Below, piece after piece: positions 13,201 to 26,913 of a stretch of 64,000 nucleotides of DNA; the first letter of the stretch is position 1; every line of letters begins with the position of its first letter. The stretch is from Temnothorax longispinosus (Eukaryota > Arthropoda > Insecta > Hymenoptera > Formicidae). Position numbers and translations under genes: made by a program. Under the pieces are notes generated by a model. The model was not told the DNA's origin and did not search any database. It saw nothing but the letters and a program-made list of their open reading frames with translations. The stretch lies in assembly GCF_030848805.1 (NCBI RefSeq), contig NC_092365.1:18467049-18531048 (forward strand). The letters run 5' to 3'.

Positions 13201-16020
13201 TTCATACATATCCGTTCGGAAGTTTACCAAATGATTGAAGTAGTATCGCGTAGCAAAACTGAACACATGTGTTAAGAATGAAATGAAAATAAGCACGCGG
13301 CGTAATCGAATAGTATGCCACTGATAGTATCGCTAACACGTTGCGTCGATGATGCAAGCTACTTTGTTATTGTGTTCCGAGGAAGAAATCGAGATCGGAG
13401 CAATGTGTTACGACAGAAATCATAATTGAGCGATAGCCATTAGAGGCTGATGCAAGAGGCACAAGACTTATTTCACGCCTGTTGAATTTAATCGAACATT
13501 ATGTTCCGCGATCGAATCACATTCAGAGCTATTTCTCCAGTCGGTGTTATTTCTCTCAAGATAAACCTTTTCACTCGTCCCTTGAATTATGTACTCCAAC
13601 GTAAGAAATGAGAGTCGCGCGCTCGGTATATACATTTTGCGAGGCTATGAATAAACAAGCGATAGTCGTGAATCATACTTCATATCCTGAATGTGAAAAT
13701 ATGGTTTCTCCTCCCTTTTCCCGACAGGTTTCTTACATTAATCCGCCACTGGTGTGGTGGAAGAGGGGAACGGCGGAGTCGATCCGCAGACGTTTGTCCA
13801 TCGTCTCGAGAATAGTTCATCGAGAGCGAAATGTTTGCGCTAGACGACGAGAAGAGAAGAGAGAGAATTCCGCGGGAGCTGCTCCCTGTTTACCTTGCGC
13901 TTAAGTACACGTTAGTACACGTATTCGGACGGGAGCTCGCGGACGGGAAGACCGGTACCGTTCGCCGGGCATTGTATCGAAGTTTAAGCTTCATTCAGCG
14001 AAACGTAAATCCCCCAGCCTCGGTCTCTCTCGATCTCCATTCAAGAAACGCGAAGTCGCAGCCGCCGCGAAATACTTCAGCTGCACGAAAATCCCAGGGC
14101 TGCCGGTGCAGATGTAAACATAGTGGAGTCTTTGAGGCAGCTCATTCGCGTCTCTCCCCGTGTTCGGGATTTTATATAAAGGAATGAATAGCGCACGGCG
14201 CACGACAAACGCGCCACTCCAGAATGATCCCCCCGGACAAACGTACATCATGATGCGTGCAACGGAGAGATTTTCGGCTTTTCGACTATTGTACATGGAG
14301 AAGAATCGTCCTCTTAACACGTGTTTCTCGCGGAGAATGTCAACGAGTTCATTTCTTAACGGAAGTTTCATTCTTCAAAACTTGCTTCACTGCTTTAACT
14401 TTGAAAATTAAGATAGGAAGAAATTGAGGTTGATTCTCTCTCTTAGCATTCTACATTACTGCCAAGAATCGAATTTTCATTAAAACACGATGGATCGCGA
14501 ACTTCATCTCGAGGAATTCATTACTAACAGATTATTAAATCAACTAGGTGTATGAAATTATTGTTTCACTTAATGTCATGAAAATACAATGTATATCTAT
14601 ACACTTACTCGCATTGGTTTTTAACCCTGTCGTTATTGGTAAATCGGTGCGTAGATTCTCGAGCGATACATGGAAGGGATACTTATCCTCCCGCACGGCC
14701 GGGATGCGAGAAAGGAGGAAAGGATGTTACGGCGGAGTGTTACCACCTCGGGGTAAGAACGTATCGTATTAGAGAAGCAACATTTTATACATCGGTTTAG
14801 AAGCCGAGGATGAGCGCGGGTTGCGGCGACAGAGGAAGAAAGAGAAGAGACAGAGAGAACGAACGGGGAAAATCGTTCCTCGCTCGATAGCGTACACATA
14901 TGACGGGAAATTACCGCCAATTCTCGATAAGTTATCGACAATTTTAGAAGAATGCCGCCGGGAAGTGACGCCGCGTCGCGCGTTCGTATCGAGCAAAACC
15001 GACAATTTGCCGAGCATTAAAGGCAACTGCGCGCGCCGTGTAACGTCGAGCCGTTACAGATAACGAAACCGCGAACTCTTTTCCGGTCTGTCGAGGAAGG
15101 AGGAGAAGAAGACGAGATACGAATCCGAGGCATCGACGAATTAACGGCACTTCTGCCCGCTCTCGGATCGTATCTTCGAGATGGCACGCCGCAGCCTTCC
15201 AAATTTCGTCAGCTTCTCGAGCGCGCGCGCGCGAGGAAGTTATTAAGGCAACGCGCGGTGTTACATTAGGCAGATAAATGGTGAGATAGAGGAGGATTAA
15301 ATTACAGCGCTACGCGCGGCATTAAAACTATTCGTACCCAGCTCGTGGAAAAACAGAGGGGTAAATTACAGAGACGGCCGTCTCCTGTAATAAGCCGACG
15401 CGCAACGCGTGGACGTTACCGCGGCGGCGCTCGCCGCCGTTAATCGCGTCATTCGATTAGTAGTTGATCGCCGCATAAATCCTGCCGAAAGCGTAGCGGT
15501 ACGTGAAAATCACGGCTTGACGCCGCTGTAATCTCGATCGGATTAATTTTCGATCCTGGAGATACGGACAAATGTAATTTACGCCAGCGGTCGCGATTTA
15601 TCGCGTGTAACGCTTTCGAAATCGGAGCGCGTGGAAATTTACACTGGTTACAATTCTTGCCAAATAATGTTGGTATCGAGAACGGGCACGTTGTGGACAG
15701 ATTTCGAGATTTCGGGCGATTCGTGGAACCGGTGGAACAAAGTCTACACAAGCGAAGCGGGAAGTTGGTGGAGGCCACAAAACTCGGAGACTTAATCTAA
15801 ACTAGCCCGGGCAGGTTCTCCCAGGTCCGCCCGTAATTAAATATTACAAATGATCGTGGGCTGTATCTTGAGGGTTTCTCCATCCCTTGATGGCAAACGG
15901 CGGGAGAGAAGCGCTTCCAACACGGTAGACCATTCACGATTGCCCTGAAGGGAATAGTCCGCTTGGTCCGTGCAGGAGCGTAACCCTTTTCCGTCACGCT
16001 CACAAGCGAACCTTTTAACA
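13201..16020. other. No gene seen
   Basis: Moderate composition with CpG-dense parts at 13740-14230 and 14900-15780. Contains a CGGCGGCG/CGCCGCCG inverted repeat with a 2-base gap (15422-15439) and the repeated word agtacacgt (13904, 13916). Confidence 0.55.
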
Positions 16021-19000
16021 TGCGTTACGCGCTTGAATGAAGAAAATCGAAAGAAAGTTAATCGAGACGCTGGTCAGACTGATCTGTAACGTTTTTCTCA
16101 GCATATTAAATACTGCCGTTCCGTTGGATTAAAATAAAAACATTATTCTAAGATAATTGATACGAATCGCTCAATTCCAGAAAATTGACGATTTTAAAAC
16201 GTCTTTATTATACTTTCTAACTATGTAATGTTATATTTTAATTATATATACGACTCAAGATGTCTAAGAATAAAGAGTTTATCTACCTATGTCATTTTGT
16301 GATTCAGAGTCATGCGCGAGATGAAATACGAGGAACTGTTTTTATCCGTGCAACAACAACGTGATTCTGTAACGCTTGGGAGTTTACGAACAATTCTCTC
16401 ACACGTATATCCGACCAGGTGTCCGTCATTGCGAGAATGATTTAGCGCGCAGTAATTCATCTGGTAACGGATCCGACGAACGGCAAGCTGGCGATGCTCT
16501 ATCAGCATTAGCGGAAGTCAGACAACGTGCAGATCGAGACTCGGTCTAACGTTACGCGAACGATGGCCCAAGTAACTCGAACCCCGGATCTAGGAGCCAC
16601 CGAGGCCACGGCGCGACTCGCTACACCGACTAATCACCGTGAGAAGACCCTCCTACCTCCGCGGAAGCGCTTCATTACCATCGGCTTTCTCCCGATAACG
16701 CGTCCGGGGAGACTTTGATCTCTCCGTGTGCCTCGAGATACGAAAGACGGGGACGGAGGTCGGGTCCATCTAAATAGAGCCGTACCGAGCGGCGATCCGT
16801 ATCGCCCATCCGACGTGGAAGACAATTGGAAACGAGATTTCGCAACGGCGACATAAACGTAAAAGCAAACGATCGTGGCACGACGCGGCGGCGCGACGAG
16901 ACACGAACTGCCGCGAGATTCCACTCCTCGCTCTTTAATTCTGGAGAGGAAAAGGGGGACCCGGCAATGTTCCCATTGAATGTGAAAATTTTAATTCTCT
17001 TCACAAATTCCTCTCTCGCGGCGACGACGATCTTCCACGAACTTCCCGTAAACGTAAGGCTCTCTTTCGCTCGTATCGCGAAAACAACGCGGTGACCTAA
17101 GCGTTGTGAGTTTTTTTTGCGCAGAAAGGTCACAGCTCTTTTCAACGAACTATAAAGTACGCTATTTCACGGAGAATCGATATTTAGTTTCTTTTCAAAT
17201 TTTTCTAGAACGGACTGTAGTTTTTTGTTAGCGACGCATGTGTCAGAACGACCGGTATCCCATGAGGTTGAAATTTTAAGAAACTTTAAGAAATGTCCAA
17301 ATTCCAATTTCTTAAAAACTTGTCACAAATTGTTCCGCCCTGTCAGAAATACCCGTGAGACTAACGAATTTTTTCCAGCACAGCGGGAGTATAAGCGATG
17401 AGCTCTTCTTTGTTTGGTTCGAACGCCTTTGAAACGTTTTAAATCATGGCTGTCAATGGTGACGTTGATCTGTATTATGAACAAGGAGACGGCAAGTTTC
17501 TCTACGTTACCGTGGTACATTCTACAAAGTTAGTTTCCCGTTTATACCTATATATACATTTGTAACTGCGGCAATTACACTGTTTACATGGACCGCATGG
17601 ATAATAACCGAAAAGCTTTTCCGATTTAACGGACAATGTTTCGTAAAATTGTGAACAAGAAAATATAACGACTCACGGACTACGTTCGGCTACGGCGGCA
17701 TTCATGAAATTTTTCTACCCGCGTAAACAAGCTGTCTCCTGATCCAAGAAGAAACCCGATAGGATCGCTCCCTCCCGCAGCAGTATCCCGTAACGACAGG
17801 AGTTTTCCTTGTTTCGGTGGTCGGTAGACCGGTGGAAAACACATGTCCCGGCTGCGGGACGTACACAATCGATCCGCTTGGTCGACGCATTCCTCATCTC
17901 TTGTCAAGTACGGGAGAATGGTTCATCTTCGTCGTCAAGGTACGATAAAGACAGAGGAAGGGAAGGTGGAGGAGGAGGAGGGACCGTCGTCGTTGACGAC
18001 CATCGTGGAAAAGCAGGACGAGAGCCAGGGCCAGATGGGAGGACGATGACGGGGAAGGGAGAGAAAAGGTGAAGGTGCAACGAGGTAGAAAGCGACCAGT
18101 CCGTCCGGCTCTGGGATATTCTATTATGCCGGGTTATCTAGATTATGGCATTCCTGCTTCGTGGAACCCAGCAACCCGGGGTGGACGGGGACGGGGTGTT
18201 GCGAGACCGGGCTACGGCCCCGGCTACGATCGCCCTTCTCGCTTTCCGTATATCGCGGGGCCCATTAATCCTGCACCGTCTCGAAAAGCCCGAAATTAAA
18301 AAAGGAATATATGCGTAGATATATGTATAGGGGGAGATCCCGAAGAGAGAAACGGCCTGCGGTCGCGTTCGGAACAGGTAGTGCGTTCCATCCATCCAGA
18401 TGCTCTCCTTCTTTCCACCCGTGTGTTTTGGGAGCTTCCACGATTCGCTTCGCATTAGACGAACACGCTCCAACGAGCAGACGTTTACTCGTGACGAGCT
18501 AAAACGCTACTACGACAATAATGTTGCGTGGTAATGGAACAAGTTAATGCAGATTGTTTAGAGTTGAGTTATAGTTTTCAATTTCTATCTCGTTCGTCTT
18601 TATTTATTCCTTGCATTTTCCAGCCACGTCATTTTCGGCGCTTCAATTGGTGATAAGCTAAACCAACTGCAGAGTGTAGCAACGGTATTGACAACAACAG
18701 ATAGAAACTAAACACTTTATCATATCTTGCTTTTCTTTGTCGCGACATCTCGTGGTGATCTATATCGTTCGTAAATATTTTAGAAGACCGTATCTAAAAG
18801 AGCCGAAAGATAGGCCGATCGAGGATCGTCGAGGCAAGCCAGGTAGCCAGTCAGTCCAGGTATTCTTTGTTTCTGCATTCCCCTTGTTCTTTCATTATCT
18901 GAAGATTATGTTACATTAGCGTACCCGCCCGTAAGATTTACAGCGACAACGGTTGGACGCATGGCGCCTGTAATAATAACTCTTGTAAAAACACGGCGGA

Positions 19001-19580
19001 GCAAACAAACTTGTGTCAATATGTCGATCCATTAGAGGGTGATTTTCCGATTTCACTACACCTGCCCGGAAAGGCAGGATACGAATTTATATCTCACGGC
19101 GGCGCCATTAGCGGGTACTTGAGAAAGATTAAATGCAGACGCCGCGTGCGCGCGCTGCTAGATAAGACGGGGTAATTCTATTACTTGTTTTCGGAAGATT
19201 AAGCGATCACGAAAGATGCAATGGACCGCGTAGCGAGATGAAAGGATTGCAAACAACCGGAAGTTTGCATTGTAATGGACGCGCCTTCCATTATATGGAT
19301 CCTGATAAAAAAAAAGGTAGCTAAAAGGCCTGCACTTCAACCCTAAATTTCAAGAAGATATCGCAGTCAAAAATTGTTTAATGCCATTGTTCGATTATAG
19401 ATAATATTAGTCACGCGAGAGATAATGTAAGGGAGAGATAGCATTAGTCATAGAAGTTGGGCTCGAATTGAGACAAAGAGGCCTCGCTGACGGTCCGCAG
19501 CGTCTATCTCTACGCTCGGGCCCCCATGCAAATAGGTATTACACGATGAGATTCCTCCTCTCTCTGACATGTTTCTTTAC
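16021..19580. other. No gene seen
   Basis: AT-rich at 16080-16290 and 17150-17660, CpG-dense at 16500-17090 and 17690-18500. A 76-codon frame at 18069-18299 has a Gly/Pro/Tyr-rich end resembling low-complexity protein, but starts on a non-ATG codon and matches no family I know. A purine-rich tract lies at 17945-18070. Confidence 0.5.
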
Positions 19581-22430
19581 TCTAAAAAATTAACACTGTA
19601 ATCTAAGAACGCGCCTAGGCACGTGTCCAGTTTGCCTAAGCGCAAGAGATAGGCCTCGGTAATATAACAGTAAACGCTGCTCGAAAGTGGTTTCGGTGCA
19701 ACGGCCGGCGATTCCGTCGGTCCTTGAACGGGTCATAAACGCGAACAGCCGTGGTCTCCGGCTGCCCTCAGAGATGGCGCCGCGTGTAGCTCCAGGAAGG
19801 GAAGCTGAAGATTTCTCTGGAGGAGTATTATGTTCCCATCGTGCGGAGCACTCTTCGGAAACAACGCGTGAGACGCGACGCGGCGACAACGCCTCACTTT
19901 GCATCGCATTAAAATATTTTGCGTTTTATAACTCGCTTAATGTGAGCTTTCTCTGTGCCTTGTATCTGAGCGGTCTACGGAGGTCCGTCCCGGTCGTTTC
20001 GGAACGGCGCGAAGTTACGCGCCGCGCGTCGAAGAAGACTTCCGGTCGTTTTTACTCGAGAGTCCCTGGACGAATAAAGGAATTTATAATGCCACTAATT
20101 TAATAGGCAATAACGAAAAGAAGCGGCAAGTATTGTCTGCTTTAATTAGAGATTATAGCGGTATATTTATGAATTTTATGATGCATGAGCTGTGTGTTTT
20201 AAAAGATCTTAGCGCACGTTAATTTTTGAAAAGATTTGGAAACATAAATTATCGTACCGCAAGATTACTGTAATATAACACTTGCATTTGTATTAATACC
20301 AAAGTATTAATTATGTAGATATTATATCTGGTATTTTCCTACGTTTTCAATTTCTTTAACTTTTTTCCTTTTTCTGATTTTACCAATTTTTTGTAACTCT
20401 CTCTCTCTCTCTCTCTCTCTCTGCGTTTTGCAACGAGAACATCGCGCGTAAATACGGGACGCGTAAATATTAAAGACTTCGGGGCGCGGCGAAATTTCAG
20501 CGCAGTCGGCGCGGCGCAACGCGGACTGCACTCGGGGCGCAAATTATCTCATTAAACGCTTCCACGTTTCGAGGCCCTCCGCCTTCCGCGGCGGCAACAA
20601 AGTGCAGCCGCAATAATTGCGACGTCATTCATACTCTCACAATGCAACGCGCCTGGCTCCGGACCGAGAGTCACGTTGCTGCGGCTGCGGCGCGGCGCGG
20701 CCGGGCCGCCCGCCGTTGCCGTCGCCGCGCGAAGACTAATCTTCCAGATACAGAAAGTAGTTCCCCGGGGCGACAAAAAGCAACGGGCGCGCGGGGGCCG
20801 CGTGTATACCTCAATTACGCCGAAGCCGAAGAGAGATCGCACCTTGCGCCGCGCCGCAACCCGAAAGAGTCTCGAGTCTCGCGGTCTACCCGGGGAACCG
20901 CCTCATCCGTATAACTCGGCCGAACGAATGTCGTTTCTCTGCGGGATAATTTGGCGGGCCCGATATGCACCGACGTTCGTAACAAGTTCTCACCAAGGGA
21001 ATTAAAGACGAGATTTATTTAAGAGAAATATAACGGTGGCTGGCGCGATTCTAAAAAAATCGACGTCGGTAACAATCGCGAATTATATAGCGCAATAACG
21101 GCTAAATGGGATTAGAATTGGTTTTTAAATTAAAAAACTCGCGTTGCGCCAATTCGCCCGCTTCAATTTCCACGTAATTTCTTCGAGCGAGGTTGAATAA
21201 ATGTAATATAACGCGAACGGTTAAAGGCTATTTAATATGCGTATCTCGATCAGCGGCGCTCGCCGAACTTATACCGCGCCAAGTGTACCACGGTGACGGT
21301 ACGTGGCCAACGCACGCATATATATGCGTGCAGGTTCACGGGCGCGCGGGACGACCGTGAAAGTGCCGCTCATTACGGTATAATGGGTTATTTCGATCCT
21401 TCTCGAATTACCGAGTCGACAATAAGAGATTCGATTCGAGAGAGCCCGCTCGCCCCTTGGGTCTCTCTTGGCGAGTGCTTTCGGATTGGAGGTGACATGG
21501 AAGAAGGACAAAACGAGGAAGCGTAGAACGAGGACGAGAAAAAAAGGGTAAAGGATAAAAGAAAACGAGAGAAGGGCACGCGTTTCAATCGGACGGTTTA
21601 GAAGCAATACGAAGCCGGAAAGTTTCAAGCGTAGAAAATACGACAAAGCTGCCTTTAATCGCGGTTAACTAAAAACTGTTGCGATTCTTGATTTATTTAT
21701 CGATTGCAATTTTCTCGTAAGCTACGGTAAATAAATGTCTTTAATTTGCACAGTATCCGTGAAGAGAATCAAAAAGCACTAATTCTCTCGAAGGATTAAA
21801 AGTCGCTAATTAGAATCTTAGCACATTCACAACTTTTCATCCTGAGACGATGAGGATAACTCGAGAGAATATCGCGCACGGAAATCAAGGACAGTTACGC
21901 ACACGCGCGTGTTCCTCTCTGTTACCCTTCATCTGGACGTGGAGACTCCAAGGTGCAATCTCCTCCACGGTTTCGCGTGCGAAACATACACTTATACGCA
22001 CTTCGCGCATTCTCTCCAGTCCGTGTCCACCCTCGTACTTCACGCGATATGTCGCTTCGCTAGACGAGAGCACACGAGTCCCTTGCCACGACACTCTCGC
22101 CGACACACCGAGCTTTAGAAATCACCGAGTCTTCCGGGTGTGACGGAGCGGAAATCGCCATTGTGTCGCGCTAGCACGGCTCTTCGCTCTTCGCGCACGA
22201 CTCGCGCCTCGAAAGAAAGAGGGAACGGATCGCCGTGCCGCCGGGGCGAGGACTCGCTTTTCACTACGTGCTATGCCATGGCAATCATAAGGGGAAGAGG
22301 ACGAAGGGCGATCTTTCATCGCTCGACTCGGCGATTGCGCTCGCACACTCCGTTTTGCTCGTCATACTAAAAATTCTGATTAGACGTTTCGATCGCGCGA
22401 AAAACTCCGTATGTGGCAATGCGTAATGCA
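19581..22430. other. No gene seen
   Basis: CpG-dense at 19610-20060, 20450-21000 and 21240-21500. The (CT)13 run at 20397-20422 precedes the richest block (20560-20900), where all frames are nearly open. Confidence 0.55.
20397..20422 (+). repeat. (CT)13 microsatellite
   Basis: 26 bp of uninterrupted CT after a T-rich stretch (20345-20393). Confidence 0.95.
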
Positions 22431-25400
22431 TATATATAATGATACATTAAAATATTATAAATTTAAAAATTAATAAATCTGTTGCAGAGATATCCTTGTC
22501 GGTACATAGCTGAGATTACAGGTCACTCGCACAGAACACATCGGAAAATAAGCTAATTGCCGTCTATAATTTCCTCACAACAATTACCAGAGTTAGTTAG
22601 TTATGCACCTAGTAGCCGAATTATTGCAGCATTAAAATTCTCATGAGTAACGCGTTCAGGTAGTATGTATTCTGCACGCATCGTGCGGAAAGTAGATTCG
22701 TCGACCGCGATCGCTAATTAGGCCAACGGACGCCGACGAGCGTCTTCTCGCGGGTTCCCGTGGGAATGAAATTATCCCGCGCCGCTCACGTACATATACG
22801 CGCGCGCACTCGTGTGCTTCGCAGACTCGAGGTGCATCGGCGTGCGCGCGCCAGGCCCGCAATTATTTTAAGTGCGCGGCGATATCCAAGTAGCTATTAA
22901 TGACGTTCCCGTGGATGGAATCGCGTGCCGAACGCGGATAACGCGGCGGCGTCTACGTACGACGTCGGCGCACGTACATATGTACGTACGCACGTGGGCG
23001 TGAATTAATCGGCGTAATAATGATCGTTACGGTACACCGGAGTCTCGGCGATATAGTTTTTTTCCCCGGGGACCGCGTCACCCGCTGAGCCCGCGAAGGT
23101 TTCGGTTACCGGAGATCGTCCGTCGATGTAACCGTTAATAATCCCGAACGTGCGTCTCGTATCTCGCGGAGAGAACGGTGCGTGGTTTTTAGCATTACGG
23201 CGAGAATTTATAACCCGACGTATGTCCCGCTCGTTATTGATGTCGTACCAGTACCCGATACTCGACGTTGTCACCCGTTTCCGACATAGTCATAATTGTG
23301 AAAAATCGCGATTCGCAAATTAACGTTCTGAACACTGTCGGGTCCGCTACCTTTCCCACAGATATAGTCAGTGTCTTCTTACATTTTAAAAATTACGTTA
23401 TATATTTATGCGTAATAATTATCTTCTGTTTTAATAAACACAATTCGTGCGTGATGATTATGCCGAGATGCAGTTTCGAAAACTATAATATTGTAATTAG
23501 TTAATTAATTTTATGAGATGTTGGCATTCCAAGGATCACGGTTACCATTTACGCAATACTTAAAGTTCAATTCTAATCGTGCGAAATATCAAGATAATAT
23601 CCATTAATTTATAAAAGATGAGACGAAGACGAGGGAGAGAAGACATTAATTATATCTAATCGCAGTTGCGAAAACGCAATCATAATATTTAATAACTCAA
23701 TTAATTTTGTGATAGGGGAGACGTCGACGCCCTCGAGAGAGAGAGATGGTGGAAGAGAGGGGAGGTTTACATTTAACGTAATTATATCCCATTGTATCTC
23801 GAACCGCAAGCGACACCACCGTAGCCCTTACGTCAGGTCAGACGTCCGGAACGTTATTTATTCACGCCACCCTTGAGCAGCGGCAGAAACGGATATATAC
23901 AGTAACGTCCTCCTCGTGCAATGTGGCGCGACACGAAATTAGGCACGGCGTAAATTCTGCTAGCGGGTGAGCGACCGCGTGTTTTATGGATTACAGTCGC
24001 CGCCCGTCCTGGTTCGACGCGTAAAGTATCCTGTAAGCCGTGTAAGCGCGCCGGGGTCTGTCCGGGACACACGGGGGTGCGAGGGTGCGAACCCTTCGCC
24101 TTCCCTGACTCGCGTGGGTCACGGCAGCAGCTCCTCCCTGACAGGAAGCAGCTGCAGCTGCGACGACATTCTTTCGATTACGTCGCGATGGTTGGCTTTT
24201 TCGCTTCTGCGGAGAGACCGCGCCGTATCGTCGGTCGCTCCGCCCTGTGTGTCGGGGGTTTCCAGTTTCCAGACTCTACCGCCGTCATAATTAACGATAA
24301 AAGTAATAAGGTCCCGGTAATAGGCGACGGTTTTCCGTATAACGCGCGGTTCGCACTCGAGCGACTCCCCGACTCGTCATGTTCGAGGCAGGAAGTGGCG
24401 TCGGAACGCGTTACTCGAATTACTCCAATATATAGAGTGACGATTAGCGGGTGTGGCTGTCGCGCCAGAACTTTCTTTTTGCCCGTATAAACCGGGTTCA
24501 TAAAGCGTCGCGCGGAATTGGCTGTGGACATTGGCTGCTGCGAACGCGCGGAACCAGTTTCCTGAATTACTGGAAAACACGCTCATTGCACCGCACTCGC
24601 TCGATTCTCGACTCGCTTTTGCATCGCTTCGGGAATGAGTATCGAGCGATCGGGAACTAACGGTAACGTCAATAGCTTGGAAGTAGATCTTGAAAATAGA
24701 AAGGTATACGTTCAAATATAGAGTATGCCCTTTCACTTGCAAGCCACAAAATACTGTCAACGTGACAGTAGAGTTTGCGATATATAAATTTACTTTGACA
24801 AATCGAGCCGGCTAGAAAGTAATTTACACTGATTTATAGTTATAATTACAAGTTCTAGAGAGAAATTTTCTTATTTCTAACATATAAGTATTGCGTAAAA
24901 TGTTTAAATTATGTTTATAAGGGACAGTTTTAATAAATTACGATTATATCGTTGCTATTTTTATAATGGAGCAAGCAAGATTTGCATTGAATCCCGGTAG
25001 CGTATCAGTAGTTATACATGTCTAAAAAAAATATTACACAGATAAATAAGTCTCTAAACGAGTTTATAATGGCTAATCGTGTCCGCAAGCATATATTGCT
25101 TGCAGCTCGATCCGTGAGAGCACGAAGGACATAGTATACGTATAAGACAGGAAGAAGGTGTCTCGCAAGTTCACGGAGATATTTACGCGCTGTCCGCGCA
25201 CTCGTAAATGTCGCCATGGCGTCTCGCTTCTCGTTTTCCTCGGCTTGACGTGACAGCCCGTTAGGCTTTAATGATGAATAATTAATTTGCGGGTCGTTAA
25301 GCTGGCGCGCCGGCCGTTCTCGCTTCTCTCTCTCTCTTTCTTTCTCGCGCGCGGTCGCGTGGGCTTCGAGTCGCTTCGTAATCACTCTAATTACAGCGCG

Positions 25401-25540
25401 GATCGTCCAAATTAAATTTTTATTTCTCAATGCGTAATAGACATTTCTCCGTTCGTTTCCTGCGTAGCTCGCTACGAAACGCAAACGCGGTGTGCCATTT
25501 CGTCGGTCATTCAGCCGAGCCGCCGATTATCGTCGTGGAT
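22431..25540. other. No gene seen
   Basis: AT-rich at 22430-22500, 23380-23520 and 24770-25000. CpG-dense at 22680-23270 (with the ACGT palindrome at 22972) and 23950-24660. The 137-codon frame at 24077-24490 overlaps a 117-codon frame on the other strand and has no recognised motif. Confidence 0.55.
22972..22987. repeat. 16-bp palindrome ACGTACATATGTACGT
   Basis: A perfect palindrome centred on the CATATG E-box, within a run of ACGT and CACGTG-like words (22955-22996). It could be a bHLH or bZIP site cluster, or simple alternating purine-pyrimidine sequence. Confidence 0.6.
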
Positions 25541-25546
25541 TCCTAG

Positions 25547-25606
25547 GAATTTTCAATTTTCGAGACGGAGGATAGGTGCTATTTTGCTCGGGGAAACCGC
25601 CGATTT
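25547..25606 (+). repeat. Interspersed direct repeat, copy A
   Basis: Starts gaattttcaattttcgag and ends CTCGGGGAAACCGCCGATTT. The last 20 bases match copy B with one mismatch, and the first part also aligns (gaatt-tcaat-ttc, cggagg). The copies are about 766 bp apart. Confidence 0.6.
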
Positions 25607-26312
25607 AAAGGACGCGTGCTCGCGCGCCTCTATAAGTGTACAGGATTTCACACCGCTCGCGTAATCATAGCCTGCGGCGCGATAGCTACCGGCGGCGACA
25701 TGCGCAGCATCCGCACGCTGCATCCGACCTTCTTCTCGAGTTCGCTAGCGAGTATCCTAGCTGACCCGCTTTTGCTAATAAGCATCGAGGAAAGGTGACT
25801 GGCGGCGTCAAGTTCTGGTCAAAGTTCAAATGAGAAAACACCAATCTCTCAGCCGTCGTACACCTTGGCCGCCTTTGTAATATGTATTTCGTGTTGACGA
25901 GCAACGAGAAATTCTTGGGAGATATTTAAAAATTAATGAATACAATTTGATATGCACATATTACTTTTTCCGTTGAACGGTAACCATAAGTTTTCTAATC
26001 TATGGTTTACGGTTCACGTCTTCGTTTAATTTATTAAACATGTAAACCGAAACGATTGAATTATACCCAATAGGGATATTGTTGCTTCACGCAATCGACA
26101 TGCGATGTTTACGGCTAGAATTTACGTCTAAAATTTACAACGACAAGCAACACTCGTGTAACGGCGGCGATTAAGATTCCTATATGAGCATTTTTACGCC
26201 TACGTGCTGCCGTTACGGCTCGGCGTGACTGAAAACATCCGTCGGGTTTCCGCGTGATTCGCTATGACGGTAGTGCGCCCCGGCGATGGGTTATTTCCAC
26301 GAATCGACCAGC

Positions 26313-26369
26313 GAATTCTCAATCTTCAGGAACGGAGGGTACTAGTTTCCTCGGGGAAACCGCTGATTT
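26313..26369 (+). repeat. Interspersed direct repeat, copy B
   Basis: Starts gaattctcaatcttcagg and ends CTCGGGGAAACCGCTGATTT. It is homologous to 25547-25606 with a few substitutions and a 2-3 base indel. The flanks do not align. Confidence 0.6.
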
Positions 26370-26872
26370 GCGGTGGCTGTAAATCGATGTTGCTTTAATA
26401 CTCAGTGCTGTAAAGCACCACGGCATCACGGTACCCAAGACACGAGGGCGGATAATAGGAAGCTTCTGCGGCTTTCAAAAACGAGCTTCTCACCGTGCGC
26501 CGCACCACCGGCAATTTAATAACGGGACCCGCGCGCCGGCTCGTGCTAAAGTGTAACGGGTAGCCGCGGGAAATTAATATTTTCCGCGAAGGCGATTATT
26601 ATTTTAGCGCAGTTTTGAATCCTCGAGCGTCGAGAAACCGCGCGGCGGAAATCCAACACCGCGTACGATAAGGAATTCAGTCGAACGTCAGTTTCGTCCA
26701 CGCTTTAACAACGCTGTTCAATGTATCGAGTACCTTTCGAGGTGTTATCTAAACAGACGGCACGAGAGATACGGCACGCAGCGTTCGCAGAAAGGAACGG
26801 AGTCGCGCCGGAGAACGCGTGCACCCGCAGAATTTACCGCACGAATTCTTCGAATGACGCGCGACCGGCCGC

Positions 26873-26874
<2 letters not shown>

Positions 26875-26910
<36 letters not shown>
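26875..26910 (+). repeat. (CT)18 microsatellite
   Basis: 36 bp of uninterrupted CT. It is the longest perfect dinucleotide run in the window. Confidence 0.95.

Positions 26911-26913
<3 letters not shown>

Noticed and set aside
14629..14640. Second TTAACCCT element end
   Set aside because: Only a single end-like word; no inverted partner AGGGTTAA lies nearby.
17415..17428. GGTTCGAA word resembling a tRNA B box
   Set aside because: No A box at the proper distance and no acceptor stem or cloverleaf could be drawn. Similar single words at 36329, 47503 and 62912 fail the same test.
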